Positions 42,073 through 49,994 of a DNA stretch of 64,000 nucleotides are shown here, in pieces. A program made the position numbers and the translations under genes. Below the pieces are notes generated by a model that saw only the letters and a program-made list of their open reading frames with translations, did no database searches and was not told where the DNA came from. Source of the stretch: JAWOJB01 sp046484325 (GTDB lineage: Bacteria; Actinomycetota; Acidimicrobiia; Spongiisociales; ZC4RG35); the NCBI GenBank assembly GCA_046484325.1, contig JAWOJB010000025.1, forward strand, positions 6,835-70,834. The letters run 5' to 3'. Within the stretch, counting starts at the first letter, position 1. The number at the start of each line of letters is the position of its first letter.

Positions 42073-42096
42073 CACGGGCATCGGGCCCGTGCCTCC
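42073..42096 (-). promoter_or_regulatory. Hairpin-bridged ribosome binding site of the cDPGS-like gene
   Basis: On the minus strand GGAGG (complement of 42092-42096) abuts a perfect 7-bp hairpin, CACGGGC-CCGAT-GCCCGTG (42091-42073), which ends 2 nt before the ATG at 42070. In linear sequence the Shine-Dalgarno is about 21 nt from the start, too far; if the hairpin folds the effective distance is about 2 nt plus the stem width. TAGCAT at the complement of 42104-42109 is a likely -10. Confidence 0.45.
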
Positions 42097-42149
42097 ACGG
42101 GGGATGCTAGGGAGCCGTGAAGTCGGCGGGGCAGGGCCGAAGGCCCCCG

Positions 42150-43574
42150 TCAACCCTTGACGACCCCGAGCGGTCGCAGCCGTGCCACCGGGGCTGCCAG
42201 GCCTGCCCGATCACAGACCGCCACCACCTCGTCGACGTCCTTGTAGGCGTAGGGCGCCTCCTCGGCGAGCAGCCCCACCGAGTGGGGACGGACGCTGATG
42301 CCCGCCCTCTCGAGCTGCTCGCGGACGGCATGGCCGCTCTCCATCCGCTTGGCGGCGGCCCGGCTCATCAGGCGCCCGGCGCCGTGGGCGGCCGATGCGA
42401 AAGCCGGGTTCCCGATCACGCCCCGAAGCACCCAGGAGGCGGTGCCCATGCTCCCCGGCACGAGGACCGGCTGACCGTGGGACCGGAGATCGGGGGCCAG
42501 ATCGGGATGCCCCGGCCCCAAGGCCCGGGTCGCCCCCTTGCGATGCACGCATACGAGAGTGTCGGCCCCCTCGACCGGATGGCGCTCGAGCTTGGCCAGG
42601 TTGTGGGCCACGTCGTAGACGAGGCGCATACCCGTGCGCTCCGGCGTGGTGCCGAAGGCGGCGGCAAAGGCCTCTCGGGCGGCGTGGGCGAGCACGTGCC
42701 GGTTGGCCCAGGCGAAGTTGGAGGCGGCCTCCATCGCCCCGAGGTACCGCTCCCCCTCGGGCGAGTGGACCGGCACACAGGCGAGCTGGCGATCGGGGAC
42801 GGCGATGCCGTGACGGGACATGGCCGCGCCCATCACCCGCAGCTGATCCTGGCAGGTCTGGTGGCCGAGCCCCCGCGACCCGCAGTGGATCATCACGACG
42901 ACCATCCCGGAGGTGATCCCGAAGGCCTTCGCCGCTTCGGGATCCTCGACCCGATCGACCACCTGCACCTCGAGGAAGTGGTTACCCGCTCCCAGCGAAC
43001 CGAGCTGGCCGGCACCCCGCTGGAGCGCCTTGTCGGAGACGAGGCCCGGGCGTGCTCCCGCCGATGTGCCCCGCTCCTCGCATCGCTCGAGGTCCGAGCT
43101 CCAGCCGAAGCCGGCGTCGAGAACGGCGGCGGCACCTCGTTCGAGTACCTCGGGCAACCGGATCCCCGAGACGACTCCCCCTTTGCCGAGGCCGCGCGGG
43201 ATCCGCCGGGCCAGCTCGAGCATCACCTGCTCACGGCGCTCGCGGAAGTCCGACTCGGTGTACCTCGACGCCAGGAGGCGCACCCCGCAGCAGATGTCGA
43301 AACCGACCCCGCCCGGCGACACGACCCCGCCGGCATCGACGTCGGTGGCGGCCACCCCGCCGATCGGGAACCCGTAGCCCCAGTGGATGTCGGGCATCGC
43401 CATGGACGCCGTGCGGATCCCAGGCAGGTGGGCGACAGCCGCCACCTGGTCCACCGCCCGGTCCTCCCGTGCCTTCACCAGCAGCTCGCCGGCGGCGAAG
43501 ACCCAGCCGGGGACGAGCATCCCTCCCTGCCGGGGGATCTCCCACAGGACGTCGGACACCCGCCGGAGCTCCAT
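42150..43574 (-). CDS. rtcB: RNA-splicing ligase RtcB
   Basis: Joins 2',3'-cyclic phosphate or 3'-phosphate ends to 5'-OH ends using GTP and Mn. The 474-residue protein has the metal-binding segments MPDIHWGYGFPIGGVAATD, GGVGFDICCGVRLL (with the Cys ligand), LGAGNHFLEVQ, MIHCGSRGLGHQ and ANRHVLAH; the guanylylated His is in the C-terminal AAHGAGRLMSR region. TACGGT lies 6 nt before the ATG (complement of 43581-43586). The archease gene is directly upstream on the same strand, matching the known RtcB-archease cooperation in RNA repair. Confidence 0.95.
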   Translation of the reverse strand: MELRRVSDVLWEIPRQGGMLVPGWVFAAGELLVKAREDRAVDQVAAVAHLPGIRTASMAMPDIHWGYGFPIGGVAATDVDAGGVVSPGGVGFDICCGVRLLASRYTESDFRERREQVMLELARRIPRGLGKGGVVSGIRLPEVLERGAAAVLDAGFGWSSDLERCEERGTSAGARPGLVSDKALQRGAGQLGSLGAGNHFLEVQVVDRVEDPEAAKAFGITSGMVVVMIHCGSRGLGHQTCQDQLRVMGAAMSRHGIAVPDRQLACVPVHSPEGERYLGAMEAASNFAWANRHVLAHAAREAFAAAFGTTPERTGMRLVYDVAHNLAKLERHPVEGADTLVCVHRKGATRALGPGHPDLAPDLRSHGQPVLVPGSMGTASWVLRGVIGNPAFASAAHGAGRLMSRAAAKRMESGHAVREQLERAGISVRPHSVGLLAEEAPYAYKDVDEVVAVCDRAGLAAPVARLRPLGVVKG

Positions 43575-43612
43575 GCCTCCACCGTATGCGTCGGGTGACG
43601 GTCCCGCCAGGG

Positions 43613-44032
43613 TCACACGTCGAATATCACCCTCGCGTACCAGCCGTCCGGCCGGTGCTCGACGGTCAGCTCGTGGTAGGTGATGGCCTTGACGGGTGGC
43701 CCCGCGACGTCGAACTCCGACGACGGCACCGCGGTGGCGCGGAGGTGCATCCCGCCGTCGTCGTCGATCTCCACGGTGGGCTCGACCGGCAGCACGTCGT
43801 CGACCTCGAACCGGAACAGCACCTCGGCCAGCAGCTCCACGAGCACCTCCGGCAGATCCCCGCCCGGCACCCACGCCTCCATCGGCGCCCCGCCCGAGAC
43901 GTCCGGCGTCGGGGCGAACATCGACCCGACGAGCCCTTGGACGGCGGACGCCGCCATCTCGCCCAGGGTCGCACCCTCTGCTTCGACGCCGGTGTCGGCG
44001 GTGTGGGAGAGCAGTCTCCAGCTGCCGGGCAC
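43613..44032 (-). CDS. Archease
   Basis: Activator of RtcB that speeds its guanylylation and multiple turnover. The 139-residue protein contains the hallmark SHTADTGVEAEG (Asp metal site near 13), a long middle with LVELLAEVLFRFEVDD, and the C-terminal KAITYHELTVEHRPDGWYARVIFDV. GTG 44032 was chosen because TACGCT (complement of 44039-44044) lies 6 nt upstream and it gives the standard archease length. rtcB follows after 38 bp. Confidence 0.93.
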   Translation of the reverse strand: MPGSWRLLSHTADTGVEAEGATLGEMAASAVQGLVGSMFAPTPDVSGGAPMEAWVPGGDLPEVLVELLAEVLFRFEVDDVLPVEPTVEIDDDGGMHLRATAVPSSEFDVAGPPVKAITYHELTVEHRPDGWYARVIFDV

Positions 44033-44038
44033 GGCTCC

Positions 44039-44051
44039 AGCGTACGTAGGA
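44039..44051. promoter_or_regulatory. Back-to-back -10 boxes of the archease and MBL genes
   Basis: TACGCT on the minus strand (44044 to 44039) and TAGGAT on the plus strand (44046-44051) are separated by one base pair. The minus start is leaderless; the plus transcript would have a leader of about 20 nt containing AGGAGGT. Two polymerases could not occupy both at once. Confidence 0.5.
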
Positions 44052-44077
44052 TCGCCCGAAGTCGACAGGAGGTGCCC

Positions 44078-44785
44078 GTGCGGCTCGGTGGCGTGGAGAT
44101 GACGTGGCTCGGACATTCGGCGTTCCGGTTCCGGTTCGACGATGGGACCACCCTCTATGTCGACCCGTGGCTGGCCGGCAACCCCTCCTGCCCACCGGAT
44201 GAGCACCACCCCGCCCGGGCCGACGCGGTGTTCGTGACCCACGGGCACTACGACCACCTCGGCGATGGCGTCGAGCTCGCCCGCTCGACCGGCGCCACGG
44301 TGTTCGCCAACCACGAGATCTCCATCTACCTCCTGGGACAGGGCATCGAGCAGGCCGTCGGGCTCAACAAGGGCGGGACGGTGGAGGGCCCGGCCGGACT
44401 GCGGGCGACCATGGTCGATGCCGTGCACTCCTCTGGGATCAGCAGCGGCGATTGCATCGTCGACGGCGGCGACCCGGCCGGGTGGGTGTTCGAGTTCCCG
44501 GGTGGGCCGACCGTCCTCCACGCCGGCGACACCATGCCCTCCCGGGACATGGAGCTGATCCGGGAGTTCTGGGCGCCGGAGATCGCCCTCCTCCCGATCG
44601 GCGGGCATTACACGATGGACCCGCGCCAGGCGGCGTGGGCGGCCAGGACGCTCGGGGCGCAGGCGGTGGTGCCCATCCACTACGGGACCTTCCCGGTCCT
44701 GGCCGGGACACCGGACGAGTTACGGGAGCACGCCGCCGGGGACTTCGAGGTCGTGACCCCCGAGATCGGTCGGCCGCTGCGGTGA
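44078..44785 (+). CDS. Metal-dependent hydrolase of the metallo-beta-lactamase fold (UPF0173-like)
   Basis: A 235-residue MBL protein. Metal-ligand motif THGHYDHLGD (about 51-60), then VDAVHSSG, GDTMPSRDMELI and PIGGHYTMDPRQAAWAA with HYGTFP near the C-terminus, matching the UPF0173 (YtkL-like) subgroup, often annotated as L-ascorbate lactonase-like. GTG 44078 follows AGGAGGT. The stop overlaps the next gene (GTGA). The natural substrate is unknown. Confidence 0.88.
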   Translation: MRLGGVEMTWLGHSAFRFRFDDGTTLYVDPWLAGNPSCPPDEHHPARADAVFVTHGHYDHLGDGVELARSTGATVFANHEISIYLLGQGIEQAVGLNKGGTVEGPAGLRATMVDAVHSSGISSGDCIVDGGDPAGWVFEFPGGPTVLHAGDTMPSRDMELIREFWAPEIALLPIGGHYTMDPRQAAWAARTLGAQAVVPIHYGTFPVLAGTPDELREHAAGDFEVVTPEIGRPLR

Positions 44786-45099
44786 CCGAGGGATCCCGAC
44801 CGGTCTGGTGGCGGCGCAGGTGGGGGGTGGTGCTTCGCACCCTCATCGGGGTGGTCGGCGGGATGCTCGGGTTGACCCTCGTGGGGTTCGCCCTGGCGGT
44901 GAGGGACTGGCAGATCGGGATGCAGAGCACTCCCGACGACGGGGAGCTCTTCACTCTCGTCGGGTTCGGGCTCGCCTTCGGCATCCTGGTCCCGTCGGTG
45001 ATGGTCAGGCCCTCCCGGTTCGGCCTCGGTGCGATCGCGACCCTCGCCGTCGCCTTCTACCTCGTGTTCGGGAGCACCCGCGAACTGACGGCGGGGTAG
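44782..45099 (+). CDS. Small membrane protein, unknown function
   Basis: A 105-residue protein with a basic N-terminus (RPVWWRRRWG) and three hydrophobic segments (about 17-38, 54-73, 82-98). GTG overlaps the stop of the MBL gene, so it is translationally coupled to it. No conserved family recognised. Confidence 0.65.
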   Translation: MTEGSRPVWWRRRWGVVLRTLIGVVGGMLGLTLVGFALAVRDWQIGMQSTPDDGELFTLVGFGLAFGILVPSVMVRPSRFGLGAIATLAVAFYLVFGSTRELTAG

Positions 45100-45129
45100 A
45101 TTCCCGCCCGGTCTACCGAGAGAGCGCGG

Positions 45130-45579
45130 ATGTATCAGGTCCTGTTGTGGCTGCACATCATCGGGGCGGCGGCCTGGCTCGGGGGCAACATCACCCAGGT
45201 CGTGCTCGGCCGCTCGTTCGCCCGGGAGCCGAAGCCCGCCGTCGCCGCCTTCCTGCGCGGTACGGTGGTCATGGGGACCCGTCAGTACACGCCTGCGGCG
45301 GTGCTGATCCTCGTGACCGGGATCCTGATGGTGCTCCAGAACGACGCCTGGCACTTCGAGTCCGGGTTCGTCGTGATCGGCATCCTCATGGTCGTCGTCG
45401 GCGGGGCACTCGGTGGCGCCGTCTTCGGCCCGGTTGGCCGCAAGACGGCGGAGGCCTACGACGCGGGGGACTTGGAGAAGGCGGTGGCCGGGGAGCGCCG
45501 GCTCGCCGCCTTCGGCACCCTCGACACCGCGCTGGTGCTCGGCACCCTGGCCGCCATGGTGTGGAAGTGGGGAGCCTGA
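45130..45579 (+). CDS. Membrane protein, DUF2269/CopD-like
   Basis: A 149-residue protein with four transmembrane helices. The first, YQVLLWLHIIGAAAWLGGNITQVVL, has the HIIGAAAWLGG pattern found in CopD-like and DUF2269 membrane proteins, where the His may bind metal or haem. A charged cytoplasmic loop GRKTAEAYDAGDLEKAVAGERR follows helix 3. Probably in the same transcript as the two genes upstream. Function unknown. Confidence 0.7.
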   Translation: MYQVLLWLHIIGAAAWLGGNITQVVLGRSFAREPKPAVAAFLRGTVVMGTRQYTPAAVLILVTGILMVLQNDAWHFESGFVVIGILMVVVGGALGGAVFGPVGRKTAEAYDAGDLEKAVAGERRLAAFGTLDTALVLGTLAAMVWKWGA

Positions 45580-45583
45580 CGGC

Positions 45584-46387
45584 TCATTGCGGCTGACAGG
45601 TCGGGCACCACCACGCCCGGCGAGCTCCGATCTCCTCCGATCGGATGGTGGTGCCGCACCGGCGGCACGGCAGGCCTTCTCGCCCGTAGACGTAGAGCCG
45701 CTCCGAGGTGGGGATGTCGCGAGCTCTCGCCACCCCCACCTCGCACGGGTCGACCGTGACGATCCTTCCGGAGCGCTCCCCGGCCCGCAGCAGGCGCACG
45801 GCCTCGTTCCACACCCGTGACGCTTCGGCCTCCGAAAGCCGGCGAGCGGGCCGGTGAGGGTCGATCCCGATCAGGAACAGCAGCTCCGACCGATACACGT
45901 TGCCGATCCCGGCCATCACCGCCTGATCGAGGAGGGCGGCACCCACCGGCACCGAACGGCGCGCCAGCGCCGTCGACACCCGCCCGGGCGCAACCGGATC
46001 ACCTCGAAGCGGATCGGGGCCGAGTCTGGCGACGATCCCTGCCACCTCGGCCTCGTCCAGGATCTCGCATGCCGTCGGGCCCGACAGATGGAGCGTGGCG
46101 GTGGGCGCGACCACGGCGAGACGGGTGCCTGCGGACGGATCCGGGGCATCGCCGAGGTGGGTGCGGAATCGACCGAACAGGCCGAGGTGCACGTGGAGCA
46201 CGAGGCCGTGGTCCCAGTGATAGAAGAGATGCTTGCCGTGGGCGTCGATCCGCTCGATCAAGCGGCCGTCGAGCAGCGCTGCCCCATCGGCGAAGCGACC
46301 CTGGGGTGACCACACCCGCAGGCAGGGGCCCACGAACCGCTGCGACTGCAGGCGAGCCGCACGGTGGATGGTGTGTCCTTCGGGCAT
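45584..46387 (-). CDS. Endonuclease VIII / Fpg-family DNA glycosylase
   Basis: Bifunctional DNA glycosylase and AP lyase for oxidised pyrimidines. The 267-residue protein starts MPEGHTIHRAA with the catalytic Pro2 and Glu3, has the H2TH region AALLDQAVMAGIGNVYRSELLFL, and ends in a zinc finger (CRRCG...CPTC). This sequence type matches the actinobacterial Nei2 group. The catalytic Pro requires the start at ATG 46387; the longer ORF is therefore wrong. TACGGT stands 9 nt upstream. Divergent from the beta-glucosidase. Confidence 0.93.
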   Translation of the reverse strand: MPEGHTIHRAARLQSQRFVGPCLRVWSPQGRFADGAALLDGRLIERIDAHGKHLFYHWDHGLVLHVHLGLFGRFRTHLGDAPDPSAGTRLAVVAPTATLHLSGPTACEILDEAEVAGIVARLGPDPLRGDPVAPGRVSTALARRSVPVGAALLDQAVMAGIGNVYRSELLFLIGIDPHRPARRLSEAEASRVWNEAVRLLRAGERSGRIVTVDPCEVGVARARDIPTSERLYVYGREGLPCRRCGTTIRSEEIGARRAWWCPTCQPQ

Positions 46388-46439
46388 GACCGCGACACCG
46401 TAGGTCCGCCCTGCGCCAACCGGGCTACCGTCGCTGGCC

Positions 46440-47774
46440 ATGCAGCGCCTCGACCTCCCGGATGGGTTCCTGATCGGCGCCGCCACGGCCGCGTACCAGA
46501 TCGAGGGAGCGGTCACCGAGGACGGCAGGGGCGCCTCCATCTGGGACACCTTCTCCCACACCCCGGGCCGGGTGGTGGGGGGGCACACCGGCGACGTCGC
46601 CTGTGACCATTACCACCGGATGGACGAGGACGTAGCCCTCATGGCCGAGCTGGGCCTCGACGCCTATCGCTTCTCGATCGCCTGGCCGCGGGTGCTCCCC
46701 GCTGGCCGCGGGGCCGTCAACCCGGCGGGGCTCGGCTTCTACGACCGGCTCGTCGACCGGCTGCTCGAGCACGGGATCACGCCCTTCGCCACGCTCTACC
46801 ACTGGGACCTCCCCCAGGTCCTCGAGGACGAAGGGGGATGGCGACGGCGCTCCACATCGGAGGCCTTCGCCGCCTATGCCGAGGTGGTGACTTCGCACCT
46901 CGGCGATCGTGTGGGCCACTGGGCGACCCTGAACGAGCCCTGGGTGTCGGCCCACCTCGGGTACATCACGGGCAGCCACGCACCCGGAGGGTCCGACCTC
47001 GCCGACGGCCTGGCCGCCGCCCACCACCTGCTGCTCGCCCACGGGTTGGCCGTCCCCCGGATCCGGCGGTCGGCCCCCGGGGCGGCGGTGGGGATCGTGC
47101 TCAACCTGGTCGAGGTGACGACGATGTCCGCCCACCCGGCGGATGTGGCCGCGGCCACGATCGCCGAGGGGACGGTGAATCGATGGTTCCTCGACCCGAT
47201 CGCAGGACGGGGGTATCCCGGTGATGCCGCCGCCGCCCTCGGATGGGATGGCGCACCGGTCCGCGACGGCGACCTCGGGACCATCGGCGTCCCGATGGAC
47301 TTCCTCGGCGTCAACTACTACACCCGGCTCATCAAGGGTTCTCCCGGCCTGGCCGACCGCCCCGAGCCGATCGCACGATCGAGCGGCGAGATCACCGACA
47401 TGGGCTGGGAGGTCCACCCGGACGGCCTGGAGCACGTGCTGCGCCGCGTCGACCGCGAGTACGGGTTCTCGCGGCTGTACGTCACCGAGAACGGCGTGGC
47501 ATACCCCGAGCCCGAGCACGTCGAGGGTCCGATCGACGACGCCGAGCGGATCTCCTACCTCCAGCGCCATCTGGAGGCGGCGGCCAGGGCGGTCGCAGGC
47601 GGCGTTCCACTCGCCGGGTACTTCGTCTGGTCGCTCCTCGACAACTTCGAGTGGGCGTTCGGGTACACGAAACGCTTCGGGATCGTTCATGTCGACTTCG
47701 ACACCCTCGCCAGGACGCCCAAGCGGTCGTACTCCTGGCTGCGAGAGCTACAGACCCCCCGGCACCGGACATGA
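46440..47774 (+). CDS. Beta-glucosidase, GH1
   Basis: Retaining glycosidase that releases glucose from beta-linked disaccharides. The 444 residues have the GH1 N-terminal LPDGFLIGAATAAYQIEGA, acid/base Glu166 in TLNEPW, and nucleophile Glu350 in YVTENGVAY, with the aglycone segment YHWDLPQVLEDEGGW. No signal peptide, so it acts in the cytoplasm. TACCGT (46426-46431) lies 8 nt upstream. Its stop overlaps the ABC ATPase start (ATGA); the functional link between a glucosidase and an ABC-2 exporter is not obvious. Confidence 0.94.
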   Translation: MQRLDLPDGFLIGAATAAYQIEGAVTEDGRGASIWDTFSHTPGRVVGGHTGDVACDHYHRMDEDVALMAELGLDAYRFSIAWPRVLPAGRGAVNPAGLGFYDRLVDRLLEHGITPFATLYHWDLPQVLEDEGGWRRRSTSEAFAAYAEVVTSHLGDRVGHWATLNEPWVSAHLGYITGSHAPGGSDLADGLAAAHHLLLAHGLAVPRIRRSAPGAAVGIVLNLVEVTTMSAHPADVAAATIAEGTVNRWFLDPIAGRGYPGDAAAALGWDGAPVRDGDLGTIGVPMDFLGVNYYTRLIKGSPGLADRPEPIARSSGEITDMGWEVHPDGLEHVLRRVDREYGFSRLYVTENGVAYPEPEHVEGPIDDAERISYLQRHLEAAARAVAGGVPLAGYFVWSLLDNFEWAFGYTKRFGIVHVDFDTLARTPKRSYSWLRELQTPRHRT

Positions 47775-48682
47775 GCACCGCCGTCGCCGTCGACGACCTC
47801 CACAAGTCGTACGGCCCGGTACGCGCGCTCGAGGGAGTCTCGTTCCGGATCGAGCCGGGCGAGGTCTACGCACTGCTCGGTCCCAACGGCGCCGGCAAGA
47901 CCACCACGATCGAGATCCTCGAGGGCTACCGGAGAGCCGATCGGGGGACCGTGACGGTGCTCGGGGTGGATCCCGCCACCGCCGGAGAGGCGTTCAGGGA
48001 CCGGATCGGCATCGTGCTGCAGTCCACCGGCATCGAGGACGTGCTCACGGTTCGAGAGGCCGTGGCCCACTACGCCCGCCCCTACTCGCGGCGCCGCTCC
48101 GCCGACGAGGCCATCGACCTCGCGGGGCTGGGCCCCCAGGCGGGGAGCCGGATCAGGACGCTGTCGGGTGGCCAGCGGCGGCGCCTCGACCTGGCCATCG
48201 CCCTCGTCGGCGATCCCGAGCTGCTGTTCCTCGACGAGCCCACCACCGGGTTCGACCCCGCCGCCAGGCGGGAGGCCTGGTCGATGATCGACGGTCTCCG
48301 GCGCCGGGGCACGACCGTGCTCCTCACGACGCACTATCTCGACGAAGCCCAGCACCTGGCCGATCGGGTGGCCGTCGTTTCCGCCGGACGGATCGTGGCC
48401 GAGGGTGATCCGGGCACGCTGGGCGGTCGCGACCGGGCGAGGGCCGTCATCCGCTTCCGCCTCCCCGCAGGCGTGCAGCCGCCCCCGATGACCCCCGGCT
48501 CCCGGATCCGCACGTCTCCCGCGGCGGATCGGGTCGAGATCGACACCGATCGCCCCACCCAGGACCTCGCAGTACTGACGGCTTGGGCGGTGGACCGGGG
48601 CGAGGAGCTCGCCGGCCTGGAGGTGGTGCGTCCGAGTCTGGAGGACGTCTACCTCGGACTCGTCGGAGAGCGGCCATCGTGA
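47771..48682 (+). CDS. ABC transporter ATP-binding protein (ABC-2 type, DrrA-like)
   Basis: Drives export through the permease encoded next. The 303-residue protein has Walker A GPNGAGKTTT, Q-loop LQSTG, signature LSGGQRRRLDLA, Walker B LLFLDEPTTGFDP and H-loop TTHY, then a C-terminal domain of about 85 residues like DrrA/CcmA-type exporters. ATGA overlap with the glucosidase and GTGA overlap with the permease. Substrate unknown; this class exports drugs, lipids or polysaccharides. Confidence 0.93.
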   Translation: MSTAVAVDDLHKSYGPVRALEGVSFRIEPGEVYALLGPNGAGKTTTIEILEGYRRADRGTVTVLGVDPATAGEAFRDRIGIVLQSTGIEDVLTVREAVAHYARPYSRRRSADEAIDLAGLGPQAGSRIRTLSGGQRRRLDLAIALVGDPELLFLDEPTTGFDPAARREAWSMIDGLRRRGTTVLLTTHYLDEAQHLADRVAVVSAGRIVAEGDPGTLGGRDRARAVIRFRLPAGVQPPPMTPGSRIRTSPAADRVEIDTDRPTQDLAVLTAWAVDRGEELAGLEVVRPSLEDVYLGLVGERPS

Positions 48683-49470
48683 CACGGCCTGGGCTCGTCC
48701 TGCACCAGATCCGGCACCAGAACCGGGTCTTCTGGCGGGTTCCCCTCGCCGCGTTCTTCACCGTCGCCTTCCCGCTCATGCTCCTCGTGCTCTTCAACCT
48801 GCTGAACCGCGGAGTCACGCTCCCTTCGATGGGCGGTCTCCCCTATGCCCAGTTCTTCACCCCGGCCATCGCCGTCTTCGCGATGGTGAGCGCCACCTAC
48901 ACGAGCGTGGCGATCCAGACCGGGATCGACCGTGACGACGGGATTCTCAAGCGGGTTCGGGGCACGCCGCTACCGCCCGGCACCTATCTGGCAGGGCGCA
49001 TCGGGTCGGCGCTCTGGATCGGCGTGCTGTCGGTCGCCGCCACGATGGCGACCGGGGTGCTGGCGTTCGACGTCGTCGTGCTGTGGGACCGTGTTCCCAT
49101 GGCACTCCTGGTGCTGACGGTTGGCGCCGCCTGCTTCTGCGCACTCGGTCTCGCCCTGGCGGCCGCCGCGTCCAATGCCCAGAGCGCCCAGGCCCTGGCG
49201 AACGCCACGATCCTGCCTCTTGCGTTCATCTCGGGCATCTTCTTCCCGCTCGACACGGCGCCGGCCTGGATGGGCGCCATCGCCGGGATATTCCCGCTCC
49301 AGGCCTTCGTCGAGGCGTTCGGCGCCCAGTGGAACCCTCTGGCCGAACCCGGGATCCCCTGGGCCGACCTGGGGATCATGGTCGCATGGTTCGCCGCCGC
49401 CGTCGTGGTAGCCCGCCGTACCTTCACCTGGGAGCCACGACCGGGTGGCAGTCGCCGGCGCCGACGTTGA
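48679..49470 (+). CDS. ABC-2 type transporter permease
   Basis: Membrane half of the exporter. The 263 residues form six transmembrane helices with the ABC-2 signature near GIDRDDGILKRVRGTPLPPGTYLAGRIGSA, and the LPLAFISGIFFPLDTAPAWMGAIAGIFPLQAFVEAF block typical of DrrB-type permeases. GTG overlaps the ATPase stop. Together with one ATPase copy it should form a homodimeric 2+2 exporter. Confidence 0.92.
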   Translation: MTRPGLVLHQIRHQNRVFWRVPLAAFFTVAFPLMLLVLFNLLNRGVTLPSMGGLPYAQFFTPAIAVFAMVSATYTSVAIQTGIDRDDGILKRVRGTPLPPGTYLAGRIGSALWIGVLSVAATMATGVLAFDVVVLWDRVPMALLVLTVGAACFCALGLALAAAASNAQSAQALANATILPLAFISGIFFPLDTAPAWMGAIAGIFPLQAFVEAFGAQWNPLAEPGIPWADLGIMVAWFAAAVVVARRTFTWEPRPGGSRRRRR

Positions 49471-49974
49471 TCAGAGGTCCCGGTAACTCGCCGCGAACCT
49501 CAGGTAGTCGTTGACGCCCTGATCCTGTCGCTCGATCTCGTCGGGCCTCAACTCCCGCACCGGCTTCGCCGGGGTCCCGATGGCCAGCGTCCACGATGGG
49601 ATCTCACGGCCCTCGGGGAGCAGCGAGCCGGCCGCCAGCCAAGCACCCTCACCCAGCACCGAGCCGTTGAGCGCACGCGCGCCGATGCCCACCAGGCAAC
49701 GGTCGCCGATCCTGGCGCCGTGGACGACGGAAGCGTGGCCGACGGTCACCCGGCGACCGATCAGGCAGGGGATTCCGGCATCGCAGTGCACCACGGTTCC
49801 GTCCTGGAGGTTGGTCTCCTCACCGATCTCGATCCGGTCGAGCTCGGCGCGGATCACCACCCCGAACATGACCACGGCCCGGGCGGCGATGGAGACGTCT
49901 CCGTGGACGACGGCGGTCGGTGCCACGTACGCCTCGGGGTGGATCCTGGGTAGCGCCAGGTCGAGCGGCTCCAC
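49471..49974 (-). CDS. Gamma carbonic anhydrase family protein
   Basis: A 167-residue left-handed beta-helix (hexapeptide repeats) protein. Three His in the right places, one in GTVVHCDAG and two in VGHASVVHG, could bind the catalytic metal, as in gamma-class carbonic anhydrases; many homologues (YrdA, PaaY) act as thioesterases or have no proven activity. TAGGGT (complement of 49981-49986) lies 6 nt before GTG, so leaderless. Convergent with the ABC permease with zero spacing. Confidence 0.88.
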   Translation of the reverse strand: MEPLDLALPRIHPEAYVAPTAVVHGDVSIAARAVVMFGVVIRAELDRIEIGEETNLQDGTVVHCDAGIPCLIGRRVTVGHASVVHGARIGDRCLVGIGARALNGSVLGEGAWLAAGSLLPEGREIPSWTLAIGTPAKPVRELRPDEIERQDQGVNDYLRFAASYRDL

Positions 49975-49994
49975 CAGACAACCCTAGACCGGGC

